The notes under the pieces are model-generated. The model had not been told where the DNA came from. It ran no database searches and saw only the letters and a program-made list of their open reading frames with translations. The translations under genes and the position numbers were made by a program. A stretch of DNA of 64,000 nucleotides from E44-bin32 sp034430595 (GTDB lineage Bacteria > Chloroflexota > Anaerolineae > Anaerolineales > E44-bin32), in assembly GCA_034430595.1 (NCBI GenBank), contig DAOUEL010000078.1, positions 307,582 through 371,581 on the forward strand. The letters are read 5' to 3'. Of this stretch, positions 51,206 through 60,104 are shown one piece after another (position 1 is the stretch's first letter; each line of letters begins with the position of its first letter).

Positions 51206-53206
51206 CTACGACCCGGGAAGCGGCTGCCAGTCAGGCTGCAGATCGCGGCCCGGGTTCTGAGTGAGATTCTTCTGCCCCGTTCCGTTCGTGGTCATAATGT
51301 AGATTTCCGGATTCTGGTCGCGAGTCGATGTGAAGACAATCCACTGGCCGTTGGGAGAGAAGGCAGGTTCCTTATTTCCCAGGCTGTTCGTCAGTGCGAT
51401 CGGGTCCAGGCCGGGATTGTCGGTTGAGGCAATGTAGATCTCCTGTTTTCCGCGTTTAACCAGCCAGCTGAAGGCCAGGAATTTCCCGTCCGAAGACCAG
51501 GCGATTTGTTCCGCACCGCGAATCCGATCCTGCAGATCGAAGAGGGATGGAGCATCACCATTCGAAGGCCGCATCAGGATGCGGGCTGGTGCCTGGTTAA
51601 TGGAGGCTGCTACAGCCAGCCGGAGCCCATCCGGTGACCAGGCCGGGAAATATTCGACGGCATATCCCGCGCTCAGGTTATGGGGCTGGGAAGCAAGGCT
51701 GCAGCCACCGGGCGGAGGCTGGCAGTCGAGATCCACCAGATAAACCTGGCGCAGGTCCCCGACGCGAGTGCTGGTAAACGCCAGGCTCTTGCCGTCCGGC
51801 GACCAGGCCGGGTCGCTGTCATCGCCGATCGACTGGGTCAGGTTAACCGGCGCCAGCGATCCATCGATGTTGATCAGGAAGATATCCAGCCCGAGCTCGT
51901 TGCCATAGAGATCCCGCCCACCTGGTGCGACATACAGCAGCCGCAGGCCGTCCGGAGACCAGCGTGGCTGGCTCTTATCGCCTGGGCCGAAAGTCACCTG
52001 GCGCAGGTCGGTACCATCGCCGTTCATGCTCCAGATCTGGAGAGTGCGGCCGTCCTCACGGTCGCTGACGAAGGCGATCCTCCCGCCGCCGCCGAGCGAG
52101 AAGGTCGTTGCGGTTGGAGAGGGTGCTTCCGTGGGCGTGCTTGATGGTTCCTTGGTGGGGGTCTCGCTTGGGATTGCAGTCGAACTGGGCGAAGCAGTTA
52201 CGTTTGGCAGGACCGCAGCAACCGGAATACTGGAGGTCGATGTCGGACTGGATTCGGCTGAACCCAAGGGGAGGCGGCCGCTGAGTCCGAGCACCAGGCC
52301 AGCGCCGATCACGATCAGTGCGAACGCTCCACCGCCCAGTAAAAGCCCGCGCCGGCGGCCTCCTGCAGGAGGTGGCTCGACCCGCAGCGGCGCACGAATC
52401 GTCTCTAACTGCAGGTCGCCGCGCAGCGCATGTTGGAAATCATCAATGCTCGGGAAACGCTGGTCTTTATCCAGCGCCAGTCCGCGTTCGAGTGTTGCGT
52501 CGAGATAGGGCGGCACAGCTGGGTTGTAGCTGCTTGCCGGGCGCAAAGTCTCCTTGCCCAGCATGCGCTTGATACTATCGGCCGGGCGCTGGCTGGTGAT
52601 CAAGGCGTAGATGGTCGCGGCCAGTGAATACTGGTCGCTAGTGGCATCCGTCCGCTGGTCACCGTACTGCTCCGGAGGTGAAAAGCCAGGCGTGAGCCCT
52701 CTGGCGCCGGTGGTCGTTTGCGACTGGTCGAAGACCTTGGCGATACCGAAATCAACCAGCACCACGCGTCCGTCCGGCTGAAGCTTTAAATTTGCCGGCT
52801 TAATATCGCGGTGAATGATGGGCGGGTTGAGATGGTGCAGGTAGCTGAGAGCGTCGCAGGCTGCTGCTCCCCAGGCCACGACCTCCTCAACGGACGGTGG
52901 TTTCTCGATGGATCGGGTATGTAAATCGACCCCGGCAATGTAATCCATCACGAGATATTGACGGTCGTCGATGATGAAATGGTCGGTCACGCGAGGCAGA
53001 TTCGGGTGCCGCAGTTCTGCCAGCATGCGCGCTTCGCGGCGGAATTGGCGTTCCGATTCGGGATTTAAATTCAGGTTTTCTTTGACCGCGACTGGGATAT
53101 CGAGCGTCAAATCGTGTGCCAGGTATACGGCGCCCATGCCGCCCTTGCCGAGCTGACCTTCGATGCGGTAGCGGTCATGAAGCACGTCACCGGTTGAGAG
53201 AGGCAT
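51206..53206 (-). CDS. Membrane Ser/Thr protein kinase with PD40 beta-propeller sensor
   Basis: A 666-residue Hanks-type kinase. The kinase domain (13-265) has GKGGMGAVYLA, Lys42, HRDIKPANL (Asp134) and DFG (152-154). It is followed by a Pro-rich stretch, one membrane helix (about 286-308), and a Ser/Thr/Pro linker. Outside, a TolB-like propeller of PD40 repeats (about 370-666) shows repeated SPDGK/SPNGQ motifs. It probably senses an envelope signal. The ATG at 53206 opens directly into the kinase domain. It is divergent from the formate dehydrogenase operon. Confidence 0.92.
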   Translation of the reverse strand: MPLSTGDVLHDRYRIEGQLGKGGMGAVYLAHDLTLDIPVAVKENLNLNPESERQFRREARMLAELRHPNLPRVTDHFIIDDRQYLVMDYIAGVDLHTRSIEKPPSVEEVVAWGAAACDALSYLHHLNPPIIHRDIKPANLKLQPDGRVVLVDFGIAKVFDQSQTTTGARGLTPGFSPPEQYGDQRTDATSDQYSLAATIYALITSQRPADSIKRMLGKETLRPASSYNPAVPPYLDATLERGLALDKDQRFPSIDDFQHALRGDLQLETIRAPLRVEPPPAGGRRRGLLLGGGAFALIVIGAGLVLGLSGRLPLGSAESSPTSTSSIPVAAVLPNVTASPSSTAIPSETPTKEPSSTPTEAPSPTATTFSLGGGGRIAFVSDREDGRTLQIWSMNGDGTDLRQVTFGPGDKSQPRWSPDGLRLLYVAPGGRDLYGNELGLDIFLINIDGSLAPVNLTQSIGDDSDPAWSPDGKSLAFTSTRVGDLRQVYLVDLDCQPPPGGCSLASQPHNLSAGYAVEYFPAWSPDGLRLAVAASINQAPARILMRPSNGDAPSLFDLQDRIRGAEQIAWSSDGKFLAFSWLVKRGKQEIYIASTDNPGLDPIALTNSLGNKEPAFSPNGQWIVFTSTRDQNPEIYIMTTNGTGQKNLTQNPGRDLQPDWQPLPGS

Positions 53207-53363
53207 GGCCGAATTGTATGTCAGCAGGCGGTACGTGAGCAACTTGGCAGGGGTTATAATCCTGATGAATTGAATTCGAGCAGGGACGCAGTCACGAGGC
53301 ATGACAATCGACCCTTGCCAGGTTCCGGCCGCGACGATAGTTTTATTCCAGGAGAGATGATCT

Positions 53364-55079
53364 ATGGAAGCTGAGACCCTCGATTTGACTCCCATCGAGC
53401 CCCTCCTGGAGCAGTATGCTGGCCAGGGGAGATCACAGTTGATCCCTGCCTTGTTCCAGGTCCAGGCCGTCCTGGGAGGCCTTCCCGAACAAGCCGTAGC
53501 CCTGATCGGCAAGGCGCTGCATGTGCCGCTGGCCGAGATCTACGGTGTAATTGAGTTCTACACTATGCTCTACCCTCATAAGACCGCAGAGACGATGGTT
53601 CGAATCTGCACCAGCCCGATGTGTGCGATGCTGGGTGGCGAGCGCGCCCTGAACGATGCGGCGAGCCAGCTCGGCATCGAACCCGGTCAGGCAACAGCCG
53701 ATGGCCGTTTCATGCTCGAAGAAGCGCCCTGCCTTGGACTGTGCGATCACGCGCCTGCAGCACTCATCGGAGATACACCGGTCGGCCCACTGCCCGAGGC
53801 TGCCCTCGAGCGCTGGCTCGAGGCGCCGCAGGCAGCCGGGCTGGGTACTGTCCGGGGTGACCCACGCTGGCTGACGGAACGCTGCGGCGAGATCGAACCC
53901 GGCGATCTGGAGAGCTTCGTTGAAAGGGACGGATTTGCGGCACTGCGAAAAGCGGTCCAGTCGATGACCCCACCGGACGTGATCCGGAAAATTAAGGATT
54001 CCGGGCTTGTCGGGCGCGGCGGAGCGGCGTTTCCGACAGGCCTGAAATGGGAATACACGGCTGGTGCGGACGGTGAAACGCGCTATGTGGTCTGCAACGC
54101 CGATGAATCTGAACCCGGAACGTTCAAGGACCGGGTATTGATGGAGGGCGATCCCTTCTCGGTACTGGAAGGGATCACGATCGCCGGATACGCCATCGGA
54201 GCGGGGCAAGGCTACATTTACGTGCGCGGTGAATACCCGCGCGCGCAGCGAATATTAAAGCAGGCGATCGAAACAGCCCGCTCGGGGGGCTATCTCGGGC
54301 CGAACATCCTGGGGTCGGAGTTCTCATTCGAAATTGAACTTCGGTCAGGTGCCGGAGCTTACATCTGCGGAGAGGAGACCGCTCTATTCGAATCGATCGA
54401 GGGCAAGCGCGGCTTTCCTCGCCTCAAGCCTCCCTTCCCGACAACGCACGGCCTGTTCGGTCAACCAACGGTGATTAATAATGTAGAGACCCTGTGCACT
54501 GCAGCCTGGATCATACGAAGCGGGGCGGAAGCCTACCGCTCGATTGGTACCGAGGAATCACCCGGATCGAAGCTCTTCTGTCTTTCCGGAGATGTCCTGC
54601 AGCCGGGTGTCTACGAAGTTCCTTTCGGCACTCCGCTGGGAGAGCTGATCGAAATGGCTGGCGGGGTGCGTGGCGACCTGCAGGCGATCCTGCTTGGCGG
54701 AGCAGCAGGTGCATTTGCCGGTCCCGAGCACCTCGATCTCCCGATGAGTTTTGAGGATTTGCGCCAGGCCGGGCTCCCGCTTGGATCGGGCGTGGTAACC
54801 GTCATCAACCAGGAGCGGGATTTGCGCCACTTCCTGCTCAGTCTGGGTCATTTCTTCGCCCACGAATCGTGCGGCAAGTGCTACCCCTGCCAGCTCGGCA
54901 CCCAGCGCCAGCTGGAGATCCTGGGCAGGATAGCAGACGGCAAAATGCACAAGGGCGACCTGCTCGCTCTGGAAGACGTCGGATACGCGATGACGAACGC
55001 ATCCTTCTGCGGCCTGGGAATGACAGCCGCGACGGCGGTTCTCTCGGCGCTCGAGCGTTGGCCAGAACTCGCGGCCTGA
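53364..55079 (+). CDS. NuoE-NuoF fusion, NAD-linked diaphorase subunit of formate dehydrogenase
   Basis: A 571-residue fusion. Residues 1-150 form a NuoE-like thioredoxin-fold 2Fe-2S domain with Cys in CTSPMC and CLGLC. Residues from about 180 form a NuoF-like flavoprotein: GRGGAAFPTGLKW for NADH, CNADESEPGTFKDR for FMN, and ESCGKCYPCQLGT for a 4Fe-4S cluster. It passes electrons between NAD(H) and the iron-sulphur subunit of formate dehydrogenase. GGAGAG precedes the ATG. It heads a four-gene operon with fdhD, a NuoG-like ferredoxin and fdhF. Confidence 0.92.
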   Translation: MEAETLDLTPIEPLLEQYAGQGRSQLIPALFQVQAVLGGLPEQAVALIGKALHVPLAEIYGVIEFYTMLYPHKTAETMVRICTSPMCAMLGGERALNDAASQLGIEPGQATADGRFMLEEAPCLGLCDHAPAALIGDTPVGPLPEAALERWLEAPQAAGLGTVRGDPRWLTERCGEIEPGDLESFVERDGFAALRKAVQSMTPPDVIRKIKDSGLVGRGGAAFPTGLKWEYTAGADGETRYVVCNADESEPGTFKDRVLMEGDPFSVLEGITIAGYAIGAGQGYIYVRGEYPRAQRILKQAIETARSGGYLGPNILGSEFSFEIELRSGAGAYICGEETALFESIEGKRGFPRLKPPFPTTHGLFGQPTVINNVETLCTAAWIIRSGAEAYRSIGTEESPGSKLFCLSGDVLQPGVYEVPFGTPLGELIEMAGGVRGDLQAILLGGAAGAFAGPEHLDLPMSFEDLRQAGLPLGSGVVTVINQERDLRHFLLSLGHFFAHESCGKCYPCQLGTQRQLEILGRIADGKMHKGDLLALEDVGYAMTNASFCGLGMTAATAVLSALERWPELAA

Positions 55080-55086
55080 GGGCGAG

Positions 55087-55857
55087 ATGAAGGGGTTGCC
55101 TGGAGGTGCCATCAACCTCGAGTGGCGTGAGATCGGCACACAGCATCAGCGCGCTGCGGGTGAAGTGATCGAGGAAGCTTTCATCACGCTCTATCTAAAC
55201 GGGCGTGAACTGGCGACGATCATGGGCACCCCCCTGCAGTTGGAAGCATTTGGGCTCGGGTTTCTGGCGAATGAAGGCTTGATACAGGATCTTGAAGATG
55301 TCGATCATGTTCATATCAGCGCTGCTTTATGCTGTGTGGATATCTGGACCCGGCACGCGGTGGATTTTCCCGAACACAAGGTGATTACCTCAGGATGCGG
55401 GGGAGGGGTCACTTTTGATGACCCCCAGCTGAAAATCAATCGGCTTGAATCAAGACTGCGCCTCGATCCTGAGCAGCTGCATGAGATCTTCAACCTGCTC
55501 CAAAGCCCGGACAGCCTGTACGCTCGGGCACGAGGGGTTCATGCCGCAGGTCTGACAGACGGGGAGCGAATTCTGGCCATAGCTGAGGACGTCGGCCGGC
55601 ACAATACGATTGATAAAGTAACCGGGTTGTGCCTGATGGGAGGCATCGACACTCGCGGGCGAATCCTGCTGACCACCGGGCGTGTTTCATCCGAGATGCT
55701 GAAAAAAGCCGCCCGGATGGGATGCCCGCTGGTTGCCTCGCGTAATTCGCCAACCTCGCTTTCCGTCGAGATGGCACGGGAACTAAATATCACGCTCATC
55801 GGTTACGTCCGCCGGGCAAGCATGCGGGTTTACACGCATCCCGAGCGAGTGGGATGA
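55087..55857 (+). CDS. fdhD: Formate dehydrogenase accessory sulfurtransferase FdhD
   Basis: A 256-residue FdhD, which hands sulphur to the molybdenum cofactor so that formate dehydrogenase becomes active. Matches include EAFGLGFLANEGLI, EDVGRHNTIDKVTG and TTGRVSSEMLKKAARMG. The usual CxxC is here CGGG (only Cys104), so the second Cys is missing; CC at 82-83 may substitute. It begins 7 bp after the NuoEF-like gene, within the operon that includes its target. Confidence 0.92.
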   Translation: MKGLPGGAINLEWREIGTQHQRAAGEVIEEAFITLYLNGRELATIMGTPLQLEAFGLGFLANEGLIQDLEDVDHVHISAALCCVDIWTRHAVDFPEHKVITSGCGGGVTFDDPQLKINRLESRLRLDPEQLHEIFNLLQSPDSLYARARGVHAAGLTDGERILAIAEDVGRHNTIDKVTGLCLMGGIDTRGRILLTTGRVSSEMLKKAARMGCPLVASRNSPTSLSVEMARELNITLIGYVRRASMRVYTHPERVG

Positions 55858-55936
55858 CAGAGGATTCAGCTGTTTAGTGCCATGGTGATGGAGTACGCAG
55901 ATGCTGGAAATTAAGTTGTGGGAAGGCGGGTAGCCA

Positions 55937-56665
55937 GTGACAGAGACAATTAAACTCACGATCGATGGAACCGCGGTTGAGGTTGAACGCGGGAGCACGA
56001 TTCTCGAGGCAGCCCGCAAGGCTGGAATTGAAGTCCCGGTGCTGTGTTACTTTGAGCACACAACGGCGAACGGATTGTGCAGGCTGTGCGTGGTCGAAGT
56101 GGAAGGAGTCCGTGGACTTCAGGCGTCGTGCATAGCCGAGGCCCGCGCGGGTTTGGTCGTCCACACTCACTCCGAGAATGTCGTCCGCGCCCGGCGCACA
56201 ATCCTCGAAATGCTTGCCGTCAGCGTCGATCTTTCGGAGGCTCCAGGTGTCCAGGCGTTGATGGATGAATACCAGGCCAGGCCGGAGCGCTTCAATGGGG
56301 CGGTCAGGCGACAGCCGCCATTAATTGACGATAACCCGGCGTATATTCGCGATTACGCCAAGTGCGTCCTCTGCTGGCGCTGCGTGCAGGTTTGCGCTGA
56401 AGATGCGCAGTACACCTTTGCGATCAACTTCAGCGGACGCGGCTTCGAGACTCAGATTGGCACCTTCTTTGATAAACCGATGCCAGAAACGACCTGCGTC
56501 TTCTGCGGTCAGTGCATCGGGGTTTGTCCGACCGGTGCCCTGAAGGGGAAGCGTGAATTCCTCTTTGAACAGGGGATCTCGCCCGACGAGATTTTCGAAG
56601 AGACAAGGCTGCGTGGGATTGGCAAACGCTCGCGCAAAGGCCCACATCTCGACCGAGGAGCGTGA
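55937..56665 (+). CDS. NuoG-N/HoxU-like iron-sulphur subunit of formate dehydrogenase
   Basis: A 242-residue electron-transfer protein. A plant-type 2Fe-2S ferredoxin domain (1-78) has Cys in CYFEHTTANGLCRLC and a later ASC. The His/Cys region of NuoG (residues 80-120) lacks the usual His-CxxC ligands. Two 4Fe-4S clusters follow: CVLCWRCVQVC and CVFCGQCIGVC. It connects FdhF to the NuoEF-like subunit. Its stop lies one base before the fdhF ATG. Confidence 0.9.
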   Translation: MTETIKLTIDGTAVEVERGSTILEAARKAGIEVPVLCYFEHTTANGLCRLCVVEVEGVRGLQASCIAEARAGLVVHTHSENVVRARRTILEMLAVSVDLSEAPGVQALMDEYQARPERFNGAVRRQPPLIDDNPAYIRDYAKCVLCWRCVQVCAEDAQYTFAINFSGRGFETQIGTFFDKPMPETTCVFCGQCIGVCPTGALKGKREFLFEQGISPDEIFEETRLRGIGKRSRKGPHLDRGA

Positions 56666-56666
56666 C

Positions 56667-58742
56667 ATGCTGCGGAAAGAACGGAGTGTACATACAACCT
56701 GCCCCTACTGCGGTGTCGGCTGCCAGATGGATCTGCATCTGCAGGATGACCAGATCTTCCGCGTGACCGGGCGCTACGACAACCAGGTAAACTTTGGCAA
56801 TCTGTGCGTGAAAGGCCGCTTCGGATACGACTTCGTCTATGCCGCAGATCGCCTGGCTACGCCACTGATGCGGTCAGACCGTTCGGCCGCTTTTCGGCCC
56901 GAGAGCTGGGAAGAGGCTCTAACCTCGGTTGCCGGGCGCATGCAGGCGCTGCGGGACGAAGTTGGACCCGACAGCATAGCCTTTCTGACCTCGGCCAAGT
57001 GCACGAATGAAGAGAACTACCTGATGCAGAAGCTTGCGCGCGCAGTGATCGGAACGAATAACATTGATCACTGCGCCCGGCTTTGACACTCCAGCAGTGT
57101 GGCCGGTCTGGCCACGACGTTGGGATCAGGGGCGATGACCAATTCCATCGCCGACATTGCTGAGGCAGACGTCATCCTTGTAATCGGCAGCAATACAACC
57201 GAGTCGCACCCCGTGCTGAGCTTGCAGATGAAAAAAGCTGTGCGCAAGTACGGCGCCAAGCTGATCCTGGCTGACCCGCGCCGGATTGAGCTGGCAGACT
57301 TTGCCTACCTGCACCTGCGCCAGGTGCCTGGCACAGACGTGGCGCTTGTAAACACCATGGCGCACGTCATCCTGTCGGAAGGGCTGCAAAATAAAGAATT
57401 CATCGCGGATCGAACGGAGGGATTTGATGCCTTCCGTGAAGTAGTTCAGGAGTGGACGCCTGAGCGTGGGCAGGCCGTGTCCGGCGTTCCGGCCGAGAGC
57501 ATCATCGAGGCAGCCAGGCTGTATGCAACAGCGCCAGCAGCTTCCATTTTCTGGGCGATGGGCATCACACAGCACACGACCGGCACCGATAATGTCAAGT
57601 CGCTTGCCAATCTGGCCTTACTCACCGGGCAGGTTGGGCGTCCCGGGACGGGCTTGAACCCGCTGCGCGGGCAGAATAACGTCCAGGGAGCCTGTGATAT
57701 GGGCGGACTGGTCAACGTGTACCCGGGCTACCAGGCAGTGAGCGATCCGGCGCTGCGTGACAAGTTCGCCGCCGGCTGGGGAGTCGATCCGGAACGTATG
57801 AGCCTTAAACCCGGTCTGACTGTGACCGAGATTATGAACGGCGTGCTGGACGGGCGGGTCAAGGCGATCTACATCATGGGTGAAAATCCGCTGCTGTCGG
57901 ATCCGAACCTCACCCACGTTCGCGAAGCATTGGAAGCCGTCGAACTGCTTGTGGTTCAGGATATCTTCTTGAACGAGACAGCACTCCGGGCGGATGTCGT
58001 CCTTCCAGCGGTCAGCTTTGCGGAAAAGGCGGGCACGTTCACCAACACCGAGCGCCGGGTGCACTTGATCCGCCCGGCGATCCAACCATATGGTGAAGCA
58101 AAAACCGACTGGCAAATATTGACCCTGCTGGCGCGAGCGCTGGGCGCGAATTGGGAGTATGAAAGCGAGGCAGAAATATTTGACGAGATGGCCACGCTCA
58201 CACCACAGTATGCCGGCATGTCGCATGCCCGCCTGGAATCGGGCGGTCTGCAATGGCCATGTCCTACATCTGATCACCCCGGTACGCAGATCCTGCATGT
58301 CGGCAAGTTTGCCCGTGGACTGGGATTGTTCAGCGCGGTTGAGTTCAAAGAAGCGGCCGAGCTGCCGGACGAGGCGTATCCATTTATTTTTTCCACCGGC
58401 CGGGTGCTCTATCACTGGCACGGTGGAACAATGTCGCGTCGCTCCCCGGTGCTCGAAGGCCTGGCGCCCGAACCCGAGGTCGAAATCAACCCGCAGGACG
58501 CTGAGCATTACGGCATCGAGCCTGGCCAGCTGGTTGCCCTGATGTCAAGAAGAGGATCGATCCGGGCTCGTGCGGTGATCACTCATCGCTCGCCGCCAGG
58601 TACGGTCTTTATGACCTTTCACTTTGCGGAGGCGGCGGCAAATCTTCTCACGTCAAATCACATCGATCCTGTTGCCAAAATACCGGAATATAAAGTCTCG
58701 GCGGTCCGCATCGAAGCGCTTGAAGAGCCGGAGTCGGCCTGA
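56667..58742 (+). CDS. fdhF: Selenocysteine formate dehydrogenase catalytic subunit FdhF
   Basis: A 691-residue molybdopterin oxidoreductase oxidising formate to CO2 (or the reverse). The N-terminal 4Fe-4S site is CPYCGVGC...C. An in-frame UGA at 57084-57086 splits the frame into two apparent ORFs; it is codon 140, the same position as Sec140 of E. coli FdhF. Its context, DHCARL-U-HSSSVAGLA, matches the selenocysteine motif. A SECIS hairpin follows. The GAGGAG site lies 7 bp before the ATG. Downstream MGDP motifs include GRPGTGLNPLRGQNNVQGACDMG. The gene is therefore intact, not a pseudogene. Confidence 0.96.
57087..57115 (+). promoter_or_regulatory. Bacterial SECIS element in fdhF
   Basis: Twelve nucleotides after the UGA begins a 17-nt hairpin, GTGGCC (57099-57104), loop GGTCT (57105-57109), GGCCAC (57110-57115). 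The spacing, the 17-nt size and the GGUCU loop equal those of the E. coli fdhF SECIS, which SelB recognises. Confidence 0.93.
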
Positions 58743-58768
58743 CCGGAGGACTATCGAACGGTAGCTGC

Positions 58769-58796
58769 GGCGAGGTGGTTTGTCGGACACCTCGCC
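58769..58796 (+). terminator. Hairpin after fdhF, possible terminator
   Basis: GGCGAGGTG (58769-58777) pairs with CACCTCGCC (58788-58796) over a 10-nt loop. No T-run follows, so termination is uncertain. It lies between converging fdhF and surE. Confidence 0.45.
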
Positions 58797-58804
58797 GTAT
58801 ATCG

Positions 58805-59575
58805 TCACAACTCCAGGTTCCAGTTTTCGAGCGCAGGGAGCAAATCGCTCGCGGTCAGGTCAAGCGAAAGCGGTGTGACCGAGACATAGCCATTGGCCAG
58901 CGCCCAGAAGTCGGTTCCCGAGTCGACCAGTCCGGTCGGTGCTTCACCCCCGATCCAGTAGTATTTTCGCCCACGAGGATCCTCACGCTCAACCAGCGCA
59001 TCTCGATAGACACGCATCCCCTGCCGGGTGATTGCTACGCCCCGGATCTGCTCGCGCCTGGCAAGCGGTACGTTGATATTCAGGATCAGTGATTTCGGAC
59101 GAGGCTTTTTCATCGCCTGATCGACAATATCGGCGATGATGGCGGCGGCCGTGTCATATTCGATAGAGCCTCTGTGCTCTGGCGGGGGGTCGATGGAGCA
59201 GGCGAAACCCGGCACCCCGCCGATCGCTGCTTCCAGCGCCGCGGTCACCGTGCCGCTGTAGGTCATATCATGGCCGACGTTGGCTAACGGGTTGATACCC
59301 GAGACTACCAGATCAAGCGGGTCTTTCACGAGGCCGAGCAGGGCCAATGCCACACAGTCGGATGGTGAGCCGTCCGTAGATAGGGCAGGCGTGCCGTCCG
59401 CCAGGCTGGTCTCATAGACCCTAAGCGGCCGGTGCATGGTTTTAGCGTGCCCCGAGGCTGACCAGTTGCGATCGGGCCCAAGCACCGTCACCTTACCCAA
59501 TGGTTGAAAGGCTTTAACCAGCGCCAGCAAACCCGGCGCTTGAACCCCGTCATCATTGGTTATCAAAATATGCAT
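58805..59575 (-). CDS. surE: 5'/3'-nucleotidase SurE
   Basis: A 256-residue metal-dependent nucleotidase. The metal site is ILITNDDGVQAPG at the N-terminus. Family motifs are DRNWSASGHAKTM, STDGSPSDCVALAL, and SGINPLANVGHDMTYSGTVTAALEA. SurE removes phosphate from nucleoside monophosphates. The ATG at 59575 begins the conserved core and has a GGAGG site; the longer frame lacks support. Confidence 0.95.
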   Translation of the reverse strand: MHILITNDDGVQAPGLLALVKAFQPLGKVTVLGPDRNWSASGHAKTMHRPLRVYETSLADGTPALSTDGSPSDCVALALLGLVKDPLDLVVSGINPLANVGHDMTYSGTVTAALEAAIGGVPGFACSIDPPPEHRGSIEYDTAAAIIADIVDQAMKKPRPKSLILNINVPLARREQIRGVAITRQGMRVYRDALVEREDPRGRKYYWIGGEAPTGLVDSGTDFWALANGYVSVTPLSLDLTASDLLPALENWNLEL

Positions 59576-59638
59576 GTTGTTGATCCCCTCCGCCGGCCGA
59601 TTGTACCCCAGTTGTATCCGTGGCCGAATTAGGCTCAA

Positions 59639-60104
59639 CGTCTCGATGAGAGCTTCGAATAGGCTATGTTAGTTCCGTCAAGATCACGCTTCCGATTTTC
59701 CCAATAACACTGTTTGTCAACAACGAAGACTGGATTGCTGTAGATGCAATTTTAATCGGCTTGAGGTTGCTGGCATTCTGCCCTGAGGCTGACCTAGGCC
59801 TCGAGCTCTGAATGATAGGTCAAGAAGCCTCGCGCGGGCTTCTTCCTTAAACATTTCGGGCATTCCCGTTGACATGCCCTTTGGGGCCGTGATATCATGA
59901 TTATGAGAAGGGGTTTGTCATCTTATTTATTCGCGCTCCTTCCGCCCGGAATCATCCGCACAACTCGTTTTCCTCCGTCCAGCTTCCGCCATTTGTTGGG
60001 GCTGGAAGTCACAGGACAGTAGGTCTGCGAATTAAGGGGATGGGGCTCTCCACATTGTGGACGCCGAGACCGGGCGTTCACATGTTTGTTTAAAGGATAG
60101 AGCC
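59639..60104. other. Intergenic region surE-PIN/TRAM with promoter
   Basis: No gene was found in these 466 bp. A hairpin with T-rich tail (AAGAAGCC 59822-59829, GGCTTCTT 59837-59844) and a promoter at 59869-59898 are the only clear signals. The first 180 bp show nothing I recognise. A leader of about 200 nt precedes the next gene. Confidence 0.5.
59869..59898 (+). promoter_or_regulatory. Promoter of the PIN-TRAM/cysS/rlmB group
   Basis: TTGACA (59869-59874), 18-bp spacer, TATCAT (59893-59898). It would give a leader of about 200 nt. Confidence 0.75.

Noticed and set aside
57084..57086. Stop codon splitting fdhF into two ORFs, suggesting a pseudogene
   Set aside because: The UGA lies at the selenocysteine position and is followed by a canonical SECIS hairpin.
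59903..60022. Short ORF in the leader of the PIN-TRAM gene
   Set aside because: About 39 codons without a ribosome site or recognisable composition; chance is likely.
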